Origin: Dinochytrium kinnereticum
Taxonomy: Eukaryota; Chytridiomycota; Chytridiomycetes; Chytridiales; Chytridiaceae
Length of the DNA stretch: 43,738 nt
NCBI GenBank assembly: GCA_027604005.1
Contig: JADGJT010000160.1
Span: forward strand, 1 to 43,738
Direction of reading: 5' to 3'
In this document: positions 10,701-21,062 of the stretch, piece after piece
Layout: every line of letters starts with the position of its first letter
Position numbering within the stretch: position 1 is the first letter of the stretch
Notes under the pieces: generated by a model
Databases searched by the model: none
What the model saw: the letters and a program-made list of their open reading frames with translations, nothing else
Told to the model about the DNA's origin: nothing
Position numbers and translations under genes: made by a program

Positions 10701-13700
10701 TTGAGGCCTTGCCGCCCAATCCAACTTCTCAAACGAATCAAAAGCCAGGAGAATACCAAAAAAGTGAGTTTTTTATACTCTGCCTGTTTGCTCTCCTTGA
10801 CTTAAACTAACCACGTGAAACAAGACATATTTTTAGAGAAATACTACCCCGCTAAAGCTCCAGACATGGAAGCGACAAAGGAGGCGCTGGTCCCTGAAAA
10901 ACTGGTAGAAGTCGTGCCTGAAGTACAGACCTCTCATGCAGACCAAGAGCCAGATGAATATCTTACTGGTGAGTGCCTTCCACGAAACCATCTCTCCTTC
11001 TTAACTTTTGTTTTTTATCGGCATGAAAAATGGAAATAGATGCTCCTTCGGATTACGTTGACCGATCAAGTGGGGACGAATTATATGTTTCTGCGAATGA
11101 GTCTAGGGATGTATCAATCCGTGGAAGGCTAGAAGAGGCTTTCCCCGAATTTGAAACGTCCCAGATAGACCAAGAGCCAGATGAGTACATTAACGGTGAG
11201 TCCATAACACTCACTTCATTATTAAATAGTAATTGAAATTTTATAAAAGATGCACCTTCAGAAAGCCTCTACCCCCCCACTATCGACGAAGCCGACATGC
11301 CCACTTTCGAACTTGCAAAAGAAGAGGCAGAGTCCCTGCATAACGCCCAACCATCCGAACAGCGTCTAGATCCTGACCAATATCTTGACGGTAGGAAACC
11401 TTTTCTTTTGACACATATTAACCGATCCACCTTAGACGCTCTAGCAGAATTCGCAACCGCCCAACCAGATTCTGAAATCATTCCCAAAACCGTTCACCGA
11501 AGCACCAGTAACCTATCCATTCAAGATATCACAGCCCACGCATCCCAACTCACCTCCGAACTTCGCGCAAGGAGATCCATGACATCCTTGCAAGACGTCA
11601 CTGGCACTCAAAAGGTGTCTGTTGCTCCTCTCGAAGTTGCTCCGCAAAATATCACTAAAGTCGCCCCTCAACACGTTGTTCACAACGAGGCCTCAGTGAT
11701 GACCCCCGAGCCGCAAGTGAGGCCTTCTGGTGCCTCTCGAAGCGCCAGGTCGTCATCTCTGACATCACGAAGGGGAAGATGGATGTGGGTGCGGTATTTC
11801 ACGACTTATGAGGTAGAGGGGGAAAGGGGCCAGGCTCCTAACGAAGTCGTGGGGGTTCCGAAAGAGTTTCAGGGGGAACCTGAAGTGCCTACAGGCGGTC
11901 GAATGGTTGTCTCGGAAGATTACTCAATGGCGCGACCACCCCGTCCATCAAAAGGACCAGGGTTACTCTATTGGATCAAGCAGTGGTTCAAGAATCTTGA
12001 AGGGCCATCCTTGTCTACTGGGCGGTCACACTCAGCCCCACCACGGCCAATTAAACCCATAGAAGAGTCTTTACCACCAGCTTCACCTGTTCACCCCGTC
12101 TCGTATTCTCTAGACCAAGGCCGAGAATCAATGGACCGCGAAAAGTTGAAAGGCAAAAAACCAGGACCTCGCCGTAAGCAGCCTCGTTCTATGAGATCCT
12201 CTGAGCCTAGTTCCTCTGCAAGTGTTGATTATGGAGCGAGACCCTCCACATCTTCTTGGATTGATAAGCTTGTCACTGGCATTCAGACGCGAAGCCGATC
12301 ATGGAGTCGAGATGCATCCCCTCGACGGATGAGACGGAGAGCGGCAACTCCGGCTATGGATGAGCGTTCGAAAACCTCCTTTGACCCGGATACCCTGGAA
12401 TCTCGGTTGGTCTCTATGTCAGCTGGGGCAGCACCGGTGGAGAGTGTAGAACGGCCAGTCTCTCCTGAGATGCCAGTTCCAGTTGTTGTAGGTGACTCCC
12501 TTTCTCTATCGCCTATAAGCCACCCTTCGCTTCATAGCCAAAAATCGGCCGACACTTCAGCATCATCAAGGCAAGCTTACCGTCCGTCGGAATGTGTGGA
12601 TTGTGCTGGAACACAGTTTTTGCCCGGCGGTATGGTGTGTCAAAGATGTATCTCGTCTCCTGGTTCGGGTATGCTGTACCCGATGGAATTGGCACAAGGT
12701 GAGGAAGTCGAGAGACGCGGGAGCCTTGCGTCGGCTCGAGGAGGACCTTTAGAGGGTAGAGATCGGGTTTGGGATGGGGGTCTGCCGTCTAAACCGTCCA
12801 GCGCTTCTACGTTTTCTTCGATGATGAGTGACTCTTTAAAGAGGCGGAAGGCGGCTTCTGAGGTGATTCCACCATCGCGTGGAAACTTTACCACAGTGGA
12901 GATTCCTCGTGAGGATGTTGAAGAGAGAGGGCGTCGTCGTCCACGCATGTTCTTTGGCAAGTTGGGATCTGGCAAGCAGCAAACGAAGGATAAGAAAAAA
13001 GGAGGCCCTTCCCCTCTCTCAGAGAAGGGTAAACCACATCAAGAAGCCTACAGAGCGCCTTCGACTAGCTCTCTCCGATCAATGATTGTTCTGGGATCAC
13101 GTCCTTCGTCTCCGTCACGCCAGGATGAGACCTCTTCAAGAAGTCCCTGCGATGGCGTCCTAACAGCAATCGCTAGAGCCTTACAAAACCACAGCCCGCG
13201 GTCCGAACGTCATGATACAGACGATGAGGAGGATAATCTACCACCTCTTGCTCCGTTCTCGAATTCTAGGAGAGCCCAGAGCATTGAGGCAAGGCGGCAG
13301 GGATCTGGAAGGGCCTCTGTGTCGCCCTCTGGGACAGTTGTTTGCCATCCTGAGATGAGAGAAAGTGCTTCTCGGGGGGGTACACCCCCACTTATTGCTG
13401 GCGGGACTGTTTCACACCCTTCATCGTTCCCTAAACCGTCTTTATCTGGAGAGGCTAGGATGGGACCTTCTGGGTCGGCTTATACTGAAGCTGTGGCTTT
13501 TGCTGGGAGACATGAAGTTCTTTCGAGTGATGAAGATGATGTGGTTCCGCTTGGAGCTATCCGCATGGCTCACCAGCCGGGAGTCAATTCTCCATCCTCG
13601 CCAATCCCACCGACGGTGGGACGTTTTACGCCAAGTCCCTCCCGTACACGAAGGAAGGAATTCCAACCAGGGACGGCTTCACCATCTGCAGGCTCCTATT

Positions 13701-14407
13701 CACCGAGACAGGACATCCAACCAAGAGTAGCGTCGCCTTCTCCAGTGTTGAGGACGACAGATAGATTTTCACCAAGCCCCGCCCGAGCACCAAAAGATGT
13801 TGTTCTTCCCCCGGTTCAAGCAGATGATTCTCCTAGCCTCCCAGGATCCATTCCCCGCTCTTACGCTTCCAGAGCCCCGTCTGCAGCTCTGTCCCGATCT
13901 CCCGCTCCTTCAACAGCGGCGTCGTCTAAGCCGTCTCTCTTCTCCAAGTTTAGAAGCATTGGTAAAAAACAGCCCAAGAGATCATCATCCCCCGTCACCG
14001 TTCGTGCCAAATCGCCAGTCAGGACTGCAGACGCGACGACGACGACGATAACGAGGCAAACTCTTGACCCTGGCCCGCAGAGCTCTTGGATCAGAGAGAC
14101 GAGACGAAGCTCGAGTTTAACTAGGATGGATGAGGCGAATTGGAAGAGGTGGTCTAACACGTTTGCTGCGGCTGCCAGAGGGGATTTGGACAACGTCGAT
14201 GACGGAATGACTGTGCCGTTTCCTTCTGTTGAGAGGGGGAGACGAAAAAGCCGAGGAGGAAAGTCACAGGGTGGTGGGAGGCGGGCGAGGAATGCAGAGG
14301 TGGCGGATGTCGATGATGGAGTTTCCACGACATCCAGTGGTGGTGCTTCGGAGGTTGTTGCTAGACTTGTTGAGGAGGCTTCAAAGCGTTTGGGTTTGGA
14401 ACGCTAA
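1..14407 (+). CDS. Giant modular acidic protein of unknown function, built of repeated phase-1 exons (5' end outside window)
   Basis: I do not recognise this protein. Exons read by eye: 1-199, 289-573, 658-942, 1031-1354, 1447-4524, 4578-4928, 4978-6627, 6677-7084, 7127-7447, 7507-10551, 10620-10763, 10837-10968 (or from 10825; both acceptors keep frame), 11040-11195, 11250-11390, 11436-14407. The joined frame is open for about 4,496 residues, ending at TAA 14405-14407. Frame 1 is already open at base 1, inside a repeat, so the start lies upstream. All 14 introns are phase 1 and mostly split a Gly, Asp or Ala codon. Exons 1-9 each carry a version of the module (F)LSKAIPENVMGAIPS ... GGMIPNPF. 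Exons 5-10 are rich in Glu/Asp/Pro and look disordered. The last exon is Ser/Arg/Pro-rich, with a short Trp/Tyr-rich block near 11776-12000 and a CxxC-x11-CxxC pair at 12593-12649. No signal peptide or membrane segment is visible. A scaffold or adaptor role is only a guess from the NPF motifs. Confidence 0.82.
2731..3640 (+). repeat. Degenerate ~75-residue acidic protein repeats inside exon 5
   Basis: Within the 1,026-codon exon, four to five imperfect units of about 75 residues follow one another. Each has a xFQAPNxEEVSDE-like opening, then a DELxEEPxIPI block, then EDAxAEEPDV. Units begin near IQAPNN (about 2740), FQASDD (about 2980), FQAPNG (about 3210) and FQVQGE (about 3425), with a weaker one following. 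This is a second level of internal duplication, older and more degenerate than the exon array at the 5' edge. Boundaries are approximate. Confidence 0.6.
10620..11390 (+). repeat. Second family of short repeated exons (about 44-52 codons each)
   Basis: Four consecutive exons, 10620-10763, 10837-10968 (or 10825-10968), 11040-11195 and 11250-11390, encode 48, 44 (or 48), 52 and 47 codons. They share a plan: most open with DAP, have an acidic middle, and end in a TSQxDQEPDEYxxG-like tail (QKPGEYQ, QEPDEYLTG, QEPDEYING, LDPDQYLDG). The end of exon 10 (QETDEFFEG) and the start of the last exon (DALAEF) fit the same junction pattern. The separating introns are 54-73 nt and are not obviously related in sequence, so this expansion is older than the one at the 5' edge. 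Confidence 0.75.
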
Positions 14408-15619
14408 AGAGATTTCTCGTGGGTTGCTGCTTTTTTAGAGGACCGTCGTTGGATAAGATTATTTGTTATTACAATTTTATTTCTTTTTTCTTTTCAGTCA
14501 GTATAGTATGCTTTTAATAAAGTTAGAAAAGATGGGTCAATACGAATCACACATATATCTTTCTTTAGCGTTTTACAGCGTTTTACAGCGTTTTGAGCCG
14601 CATTAAGCAGTTCTTAGTGGTTATTATGGGCATCATCTCCCTCCCACATTGGAACGTATAACGACTGTTCCTTGCTGTTTGGAAGGAGACACTTATTCAA
14701 TAACTCTGAAACAACGTCGATGATTGACATCTCTTTCCATACAAGTCAGCAACTTATACGCAGCAAACAACGGTAAAGCTCTTTAGGCTTGTCAAGGTTC
14801 TCCTGCAGATGGATGTGCTGCCAAGTCAAGGAGCAGCTGCAATGAAGGACAGATCCGCTTTCTGTTCGACGATCATAAGATGGGCACCACCGCAGCCACG
14901 TAAATTGAAAATCTCGTATCATTCTCCCCGTATGTTTAGGTACCTTTCGAAGCTTTTTGAGAGAAAAGGCTTTCTTTGACGCGGCGCAAGAAAACTGAGG
15001 AGCAGCCATACGCTTCCAGTTGAGAGCCTCATATTGCCAGCGTGCGAAGTGTTCTTGCAGCCCAAACTGCATCTGCACATCTTCCCCAAGGCTGTCCACG
15101 AGTGCCCAGACGTGGATCGCCATTTTCGTTTTCCACGACCACAACCAAACCCTGAAGAATTGAAAATAAAGCAGAGGTGGTGTGAACATTCCAGCGTGAA
15201 ATATTTGCATGAGAATATTCACAAGTATTTCTGAAAGTATGAATGAATGCTTTGCAGATATTTCAAAGATATTCTACCTGATACCAGCTGCGCATGTACC
15301 TGCTGTGCAACAAGCAAGGGATAATCTGCGTCTGTCTGTTCTGTTCCGTGCTTCGCACGCACACCTCAGGAACAGCCCCTCCCCCAAGGGAACAACCGCG
15401 CCATCCACCCATCATCCTCTTTCCACCCGTCAGAAAACATGCAAGATAAACATCGGAATATGAACAAATAAATATCTGATTGCGTGTTTGTTGAACATTC
15501 ATCGGGTCATCGGCTCATTCGTCCGGAATGCCACCACCAGCGACAGCCTGGAAACAGCAGCAGCAGAGACGCACGCCGTCTTTGCTTGCTTGTTCCTTGC
15601 TGAGACACCTCTTTATTAG
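14408..15619. other. Convergent intergenic region
   Basis: This spacer separates the 3' ends of the giant gene (+) and C2H2 regulator A (-). It contains a short direct repeat near 14567-14600, where AGCGTTTTAC occurs twice and AGCGTTTTGA follows. A 158-codon frame on the - strand (14746-15222) starts with GTG, shows no recognisable domain and is not called as a gene. An AATAAA on the - strand (15617-15612) lies only 2 nt past the C2H2 stop. Nothing else is supported. Confidence 0.5.
14516..14521 (+). terminator. Candidate polyadenylation signal of the giant gene
   Basis: An AATAAA hexamer lies 109 nt after the TAA stop, in a T-rich stretch. It is the best-placed candidate for the 3' end of the giant transcript. 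The call rests only on motif and position. Confidence 0.35.
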
Positions 15620-17373
15620 CTATTGCGCGGGTGCATTTGACTCGTCGGTCCCGCCGCTTTCGAGCCTCTTTGCATGTGCGCGGTAGTCTGTGAAGAGAAC
15701 AGAAGTTCATCGTCAGTATCGCGCCTAGCCATCCCTCGCCGTCATTCTGGAGAAAACACTCACGCTGTAGCATGTTGTCGTTTCGGGCGAAGTGAACATT
15801 GCAGTTCTCAATCTTGCATTTGTAGGGTTTGGCCCCGGCGTGGCCTTTGATGTGCCGCGAAAGATGACCACTGGATGATCAGGGAAAAAGGAAGAAGGAA
15901 AGGAGAAGAAGGAGGGAAGTTTTCAGAAAAAAAGCTTCTAGACTAGAAGAACGAGGAAATGGCAAGCAGAAAGAGGAGGGTATTGAGAGGCAAATGGACT
16001 GAGAAACCAATGAAAAAAACTCACGATGTTGTGAAGGTGGCTCCACAGTCTGGCACTGCGCAAATATATCTTTTCACAGAAGACGCAGTTGGCGCTGAAG
16101 GGTCTGAAATAGTCATCTGATACTCATCATGAATGGAAGTATCAAGCACCACCCCAACCGCCGCCGCGGCAGCCAGCACCGCAGGCGTAAGGCTTCTTGG
16201 CCCGCTTCCGTTTTTAGGCCTTCCCCTCCGCCGCGGGGCGGAGGGTACGGGGGCGGCTCGTACGGACTTTCTCTTTGGCGCCGATGTATCGCTTCCAGTG
16301 GTCGGAGAGGTTGGAGATTGTGAGCGGTGGTCAGAGTCAATAAGAGGGGATATGTTTGGACTTGGACTCATATCTGGGGAGGAAGATGACAGGGACGTTT
16401 CGGGTTTGAAGGTGTGTTCAGAGGGTGATGAGCCAGAGGTGCCCATCCCGTAAAGGGGTTGATGAGAAAAAGGGATGAGAGGGTTAGTTGAGTTTTGGGG
16501 GACCGCGAAGCCAGGCCCAAGAGGAGGCAAATAGGGATAATTCGCCGGGTTGATCTGAAAAGTGTTTGTGGGCTGTGTCGGGGCCATGGGGTTGATGAAT
16601 GGTACGGGCGAGGAGGATGAGAGAGGTGCTGGATGGTGGATCTGATACTGGTAAGGCGCTGAAGGGGGAGACAGAGGCGCGGCCGGCCCCTGCAATGTGT
16701 TGAATGAACCCGTCAGACCGCCTGCCCCCATCGACTGAATTCCGAAATCTGAGTAAGGCGATAAAGGCAATGACGGCTCAATTCCTCTGAAAGAACTAGA
16801 TGAGCTGCTGGCCGTCGTGGAAGAGGATAAAGGCGGAACAGACATTGAGATGATCAAGTCAAGAGCTTTGAGCATTGACTGGCTGTCAACACCAGAGGGA
16901 CCCGTCGTTGGTGGCGCACAACCCTCCTCAGACTGACAAATGCTGAGGTCTCTCGCCAGCTTCTGATCTTGCCCACTCTCCTCGGCAACCTCCATACCGC
17001 TTGGTGCTGCCGGCGCCATCAATGTGTCCAAAAACGAAAAGTTGGGTCTGTCATCCGTTGATTGGAAAGCGAGGGGACGGATCTCGTTGAAACTTCGCTG
17101 AGACAACGGCTGAGGATGTGCTAAGTATTGTTGAGGTTGAAGAGACGGTGTGCTGTGGTGTTTCACGGCCAGCGTAAGGCGAGGAGGAGGCTGGCTGTAT
17201 GCATCTTGATAAGATTGCAGATTCGGTGCGGTGACGGGAGCGTTCTGGCAGATCCAACTCAGTTGCTGATTAAGGTGCTCATGGCGGGCAGAGGTTGACA
17301 ATGCCATCGTTGCCTTTGGCGGGGAAGATGACGGTGCACTGGAGCCTTGGCCAGCTTGATGGCTATTGTACAT
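15620..17373 (-). CDS. C2H2 zinc-finger transcription factor A, with an AT-hook
   Basis: Exons on the - strand: 17373-16025, 15870-15764, 15687-15620; introns of 154 nt (phase 2) and 76 nt (phase 1); 507 residues. The ATG at 17373 is preceded directly by an in-frame TAG, which fixes the start in this reading. Residues 1-375 are Ser/Pro/Gln-rich and look like a disordered activation or interaction region. A basic RRRGRPK core at about 381-387 is a typical AT-hook. Two adjacent C2H2 fingers end the protein: C438/C443/H456/H460 and C468/C473/H486/H490, both C-x4-C-x12-H-x3-H, joined by a GHAGAKPY linker. Such proteins bind DNA in the nucleus; the target is unknown. Both introns cut the finger region, and the second splits the first zinc-binding His codon of finger 2. 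A paralogue lies 3.7 kb further right, with the same finger plan and the same finger-2 intron. Confidence 0.92.
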
Positions 17374-20300
17374 CTAGGTCTCCCTCTCTAAACAACAGGG
17401 AAAAAAGTGATCTGCAACAATCGCTTGAACGGTTGAAGACAGACACCCAAAAACGGGCACGCGCGGTTCAAATACCATCGGCTTAGCATGTCCCAGGTAG
17501 AATAGGTTTTTTGAAGGTGGGGCCCTACCCTCCCAGTCGCGCCATGTCGAAAAGAATCGGTTCGGCTGAACAAGAGAGGAGGAAGGAGGAAAGTAAGGCA
17601 TATTACTGCTGCCTGCTGAAGGTATCCAAGTGGTCAGATTGCCCTGCCCCTTCTGATCACACTGCCAAATCTCCACGGGCGGATGCAACATGTTGGAAAC
17701 AACATCAGGGAGAGCTGGGGCAAAGCGCATCGCGCGTAACGCAAGCCCTGAACTCGGTGAAAGTTTGGCCTCGGAGCGAGGCAAGACACAGCATGTTCCT
17801 TTCTGCCCTCCTCCTTGTAAAACTTGTTTACGTGGATTGGCAAGTGGGCGTTTCAAAGTGGGGGGATTTGGGCGGGCCGAGATCAAAAATAATATCGAAT
17901 AGAGAGATAGATGATGACAAAAGCATGTATGCGATGCGTGGGGGCAGACCAGGCTGTGGGCAAGACGTTATCCATCCCTTTCGACTGAAACTGCCAAGAC
18001 CTCTTTGCGCTATTTTAAAAATACATCCAGAGTTTTGATAGCGCCTGTTTGCATTTTCGCCCTAAGGGTCTATGACCAATCAACCCTTGAAATACTCTTT
18101 CTTTGTATACAGTATTTATTTCATTATTAGGATGAAATAAGATTGGCAAGCCAGCTCGAATACATGGTTGTGTCTGGCTCATGTGGTTTTTGCCCATCTA
18201 TCCAGACTTGATTAAGCCCTTCCCCCAATATTCTGTGTGAAAGGCATTCAACACATTAGTGTTTGCTCCTGTATGGCCGATGCCAAGACTAGCCATCAGC
18301 TCACCTCCTGCGATACTTTCTGTTTTCCCCCCGTTGCGAAAGCCTTGATTCTTCTATGATAAAGGTGTTTGGATAAATTATTTGGGGTGCTTAGAGTGAT
18401 TGACGTGACTAAATCGGGTCACTAGGTGTACAATTCATAAAAACACCACATCCTCTTATTGGTAAGGAGCAATAATGTGCTATGGCGATGAAGCGATATG
18501 GCCTTGCTTCTCGTGGTATCGAATGTGGCCTAGGATCCATACCAAGAATCCATATGACTCCACTTTTGCAACAGTTCGACTGCGTTCTTTTGCGGTAAGA
18601 TATTGCTTCTTCTCATGCCTTCTCATAAACTCTACCAAGAAAACAACATCTGAAACATCAAGCTCCGTCTCGTCATATCAACCACAGAACCCTCTGAAGC
18701 AGCCAAACGACCTATACCTTGTCATGCACATGGGTTCTTCATCACGAGAGACTGCCCAGTTGTAAACACGAGAGGCGTCGTATACTCCTTTAAGTCGATG
18801 AAACGCGATGAACGATGAGCGAGCGGGATGGTTTTGCTTCTCCAAGGGTCGATGTGTGTTCTGCTTCTTTTATTTTAATGTGGCGGTTCCTTCCCGTTTC
18901 TCTGTGCTTTTGGTAGCCCTTTGGCCAAGTTAACCACTCTTTATCCTAACTTAATGCTCATGTCGTGCAGGTGCTTTATATTTTAGGCATGCATGAATGG
19001 CCATTGGTTTCTTCTTTATACTTTTTTTAGGGACTATCGGCAACGTTTTCTTTTATCTTCAAGTCGTCGATAAGTTGCGTTTAAAGATGTGTTTCACGAG
19101 AATTGATTGTCGAGGTGGCCAGTGGATCGATGCAATATCGCGGACACGCTATTTCCCTCTTACCCCCTCTTCCCCAAAGTTATTCTTGGCTATAGCTGAT
19201 AAGTTTTTTGGATGCTTACTCGGGCCTTAACGTATAAGTAGTACTTTCAGCTCTTCGAATCCAAATCAAGTACTGTGGTATCGCCTTGACCCAACCTCTC
19301 GCCCCCGAGGGCACACCGCATTAACAAGCGAACCTGAACTCAGCACGCGTCGAATGGTGCGTGTTCACCACCCCTGTACAAAGCGCCACGACCCATGGAC
19401 AAAAGTGTGCCAAAGATTCTCTCTCAACTTTTGCGAGCGGTAAGTACCCCGAAATTTGAACCGGAGATTTATGCCGCGATAAAAAAGCGTTCCCGACAGC
19501 TGAGGCTTAGAAATTTCGAAATGATCGGCGGTCGGGGTTATGCTGCGTGTTTTAGAGGAGCAGGAATGTATGGTTAACGATAACCGGAAGCTGTGGCTCT
19601 TTAGACGAGAAGAAGCAAACACGATTCAGTTAATCTACGGCCTTGAAGCTACCCACATCGGCTTACTCACCGCTCTCTTGTTAATGTGAGGGAACTTTTT
19701 CAGAAATTCATTCAGCTCTCTTTCCCCACAGCATACCCTTTCCAGCTACGGTAATAACCTTGCTTACGGTTAACCAACTGCATTAACATCCACCTGCCTC
19801 ATTCTTCCCTCTCAGCAAAATTAAGGCATAACATGCCACCCCTTCTCATCTTGAACCCTGGCCAAATCTTATGCGCACCGGTCTATCTAACCTGGTGCAT
19901 CAAGTAATTTGAGACTCACTTAACCTCTATCACTGGCGCGCATTCATTGTTCTCCTTTCTTATTAACCCTTTTAAGAGCCCTCACTCACAGCACTTAAAT
20001 CACCCATCAAGCCCTCCATCTCGACCAAACTTGTGGCTCTTTAAGCCAATTCACTTCCTCGTCTCCCTCTAACCAACAGTCACATTCAAGGCCCCTGGAT
20101 CTCCCACCCTTTCCAAGCTCCAACATCACAGTGAATCGAACCACCATCCACGGCCTAAACTCTCACGGAGTCAGGTATTTCTCTACCACAATACATCAGT
20201 ACTCCCGATACCGAATAAGCAAAGTGGGTCACCCTCGTCTAAACTCCCACTTCCTACGAAAAGGTATTAACCAACCAATCCTCTCACATGTTTCGCATGA

Positions 20301-21062
20301 TCATCACGCTCCTGTTGGGTCGATTGGCTGATTGGGATTGCTGGTTTTCGTTAAAACGAATACCGATTTATTTTTGGTCATCCCAGCCAAATTTGGGTTG
20401 GGGGGGGTGAAAACCCCCTCAAGCCACTGATCCAAAGTTCTGGTTCACATGTTCGGAGGTTTTGCACATGAGTGGCTTTATGCCTCAGTAAGGAATCTTT
20501 AATAACATGTTTCTTCCCTCGCCTGTCAAAACCTTTGTCAATTTACTTGGTTAAAAACCCCACACTCAGTTATAAAAGTAGATGAAACACATGCTTGGAG
20601 ATAAATATCATCTGTTTAATTCACCATCGCCAATAATACTAATATATGAAGAAGTTTTCATATCACCCCTCAACAGAATACCCTCGACGACATCACAATA
20701 AAGATAGACAACCAACGACGAAACAAACAAAATTAAAGGTAAGGAAGAACGAAACAAGAAAACAAGGGAAATACACGAGTTCCGTGTTGATAAAAAAAAA
20801 ACAAAAACAAAAAACAATGGGCCATTAATAACGCATAAGAAAAGGTAGTAAATTAAGGGTAAAAGGTCTTTAACGCACGCCAAAGACCTGAATAATAATA
20901 AAAAAAAGGAGGGGCCCAAAGAATAAAATTACGGTGCATAGACCAAATCTCGAAAGCAAACCAAGGAGCCAAAAAGCTTTTCCCCCACTCTCATCCACAA
21001 ATGATTAAAAATAAAAAGGAGAAAAAGTAGTGAATTAAAAGTACTAAGCCGATCAACCCCAC
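17374..21062. other. Long intergenic region upstream of C2H2 regulator A
   Basis: About 3.7 kb between the start of regulator A and the stop of regulator B, both on the - strand. It must hold A's promoter and B's 3' flank. I see no supported gene. Open frames on both strands at 17374-18038 lack domains, and the + one has no ATG start. A short ATG frame with a GTAAGT after 15 codons (19395-19445) is not followed by anything convincing. A GGGGG/CCCCC inverted repeat is at about 20401-20417. The A/T-rich 20600-21050 is probably 3' flank of regulator B. Confidence 0.5.

Noticed and set aside
14746..15222. 158-codon - strand frame between the convergent genes
   Set aside because: Its first codon is GTG, it is Trp-rich and resembles no family I know, and it lies in a 3'-3' spacer. 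It could be chance; not called.
17374..18038. Overlapping open frames on both strands just upstream of C2H2 regulator A
   Set aside because: The + frame has no ATG start, no domain is visible, and the - frame ends with a TAG directly before the real ATG of regulator A. Best read as promoter or leader sequence.
20401..20417. GGGGG...CCCCC hairpin as a terminator
   Set aside because: A rho-independent style hairpin has no known meaning in a eukaryotic nuclear genome, and no gene ends here.
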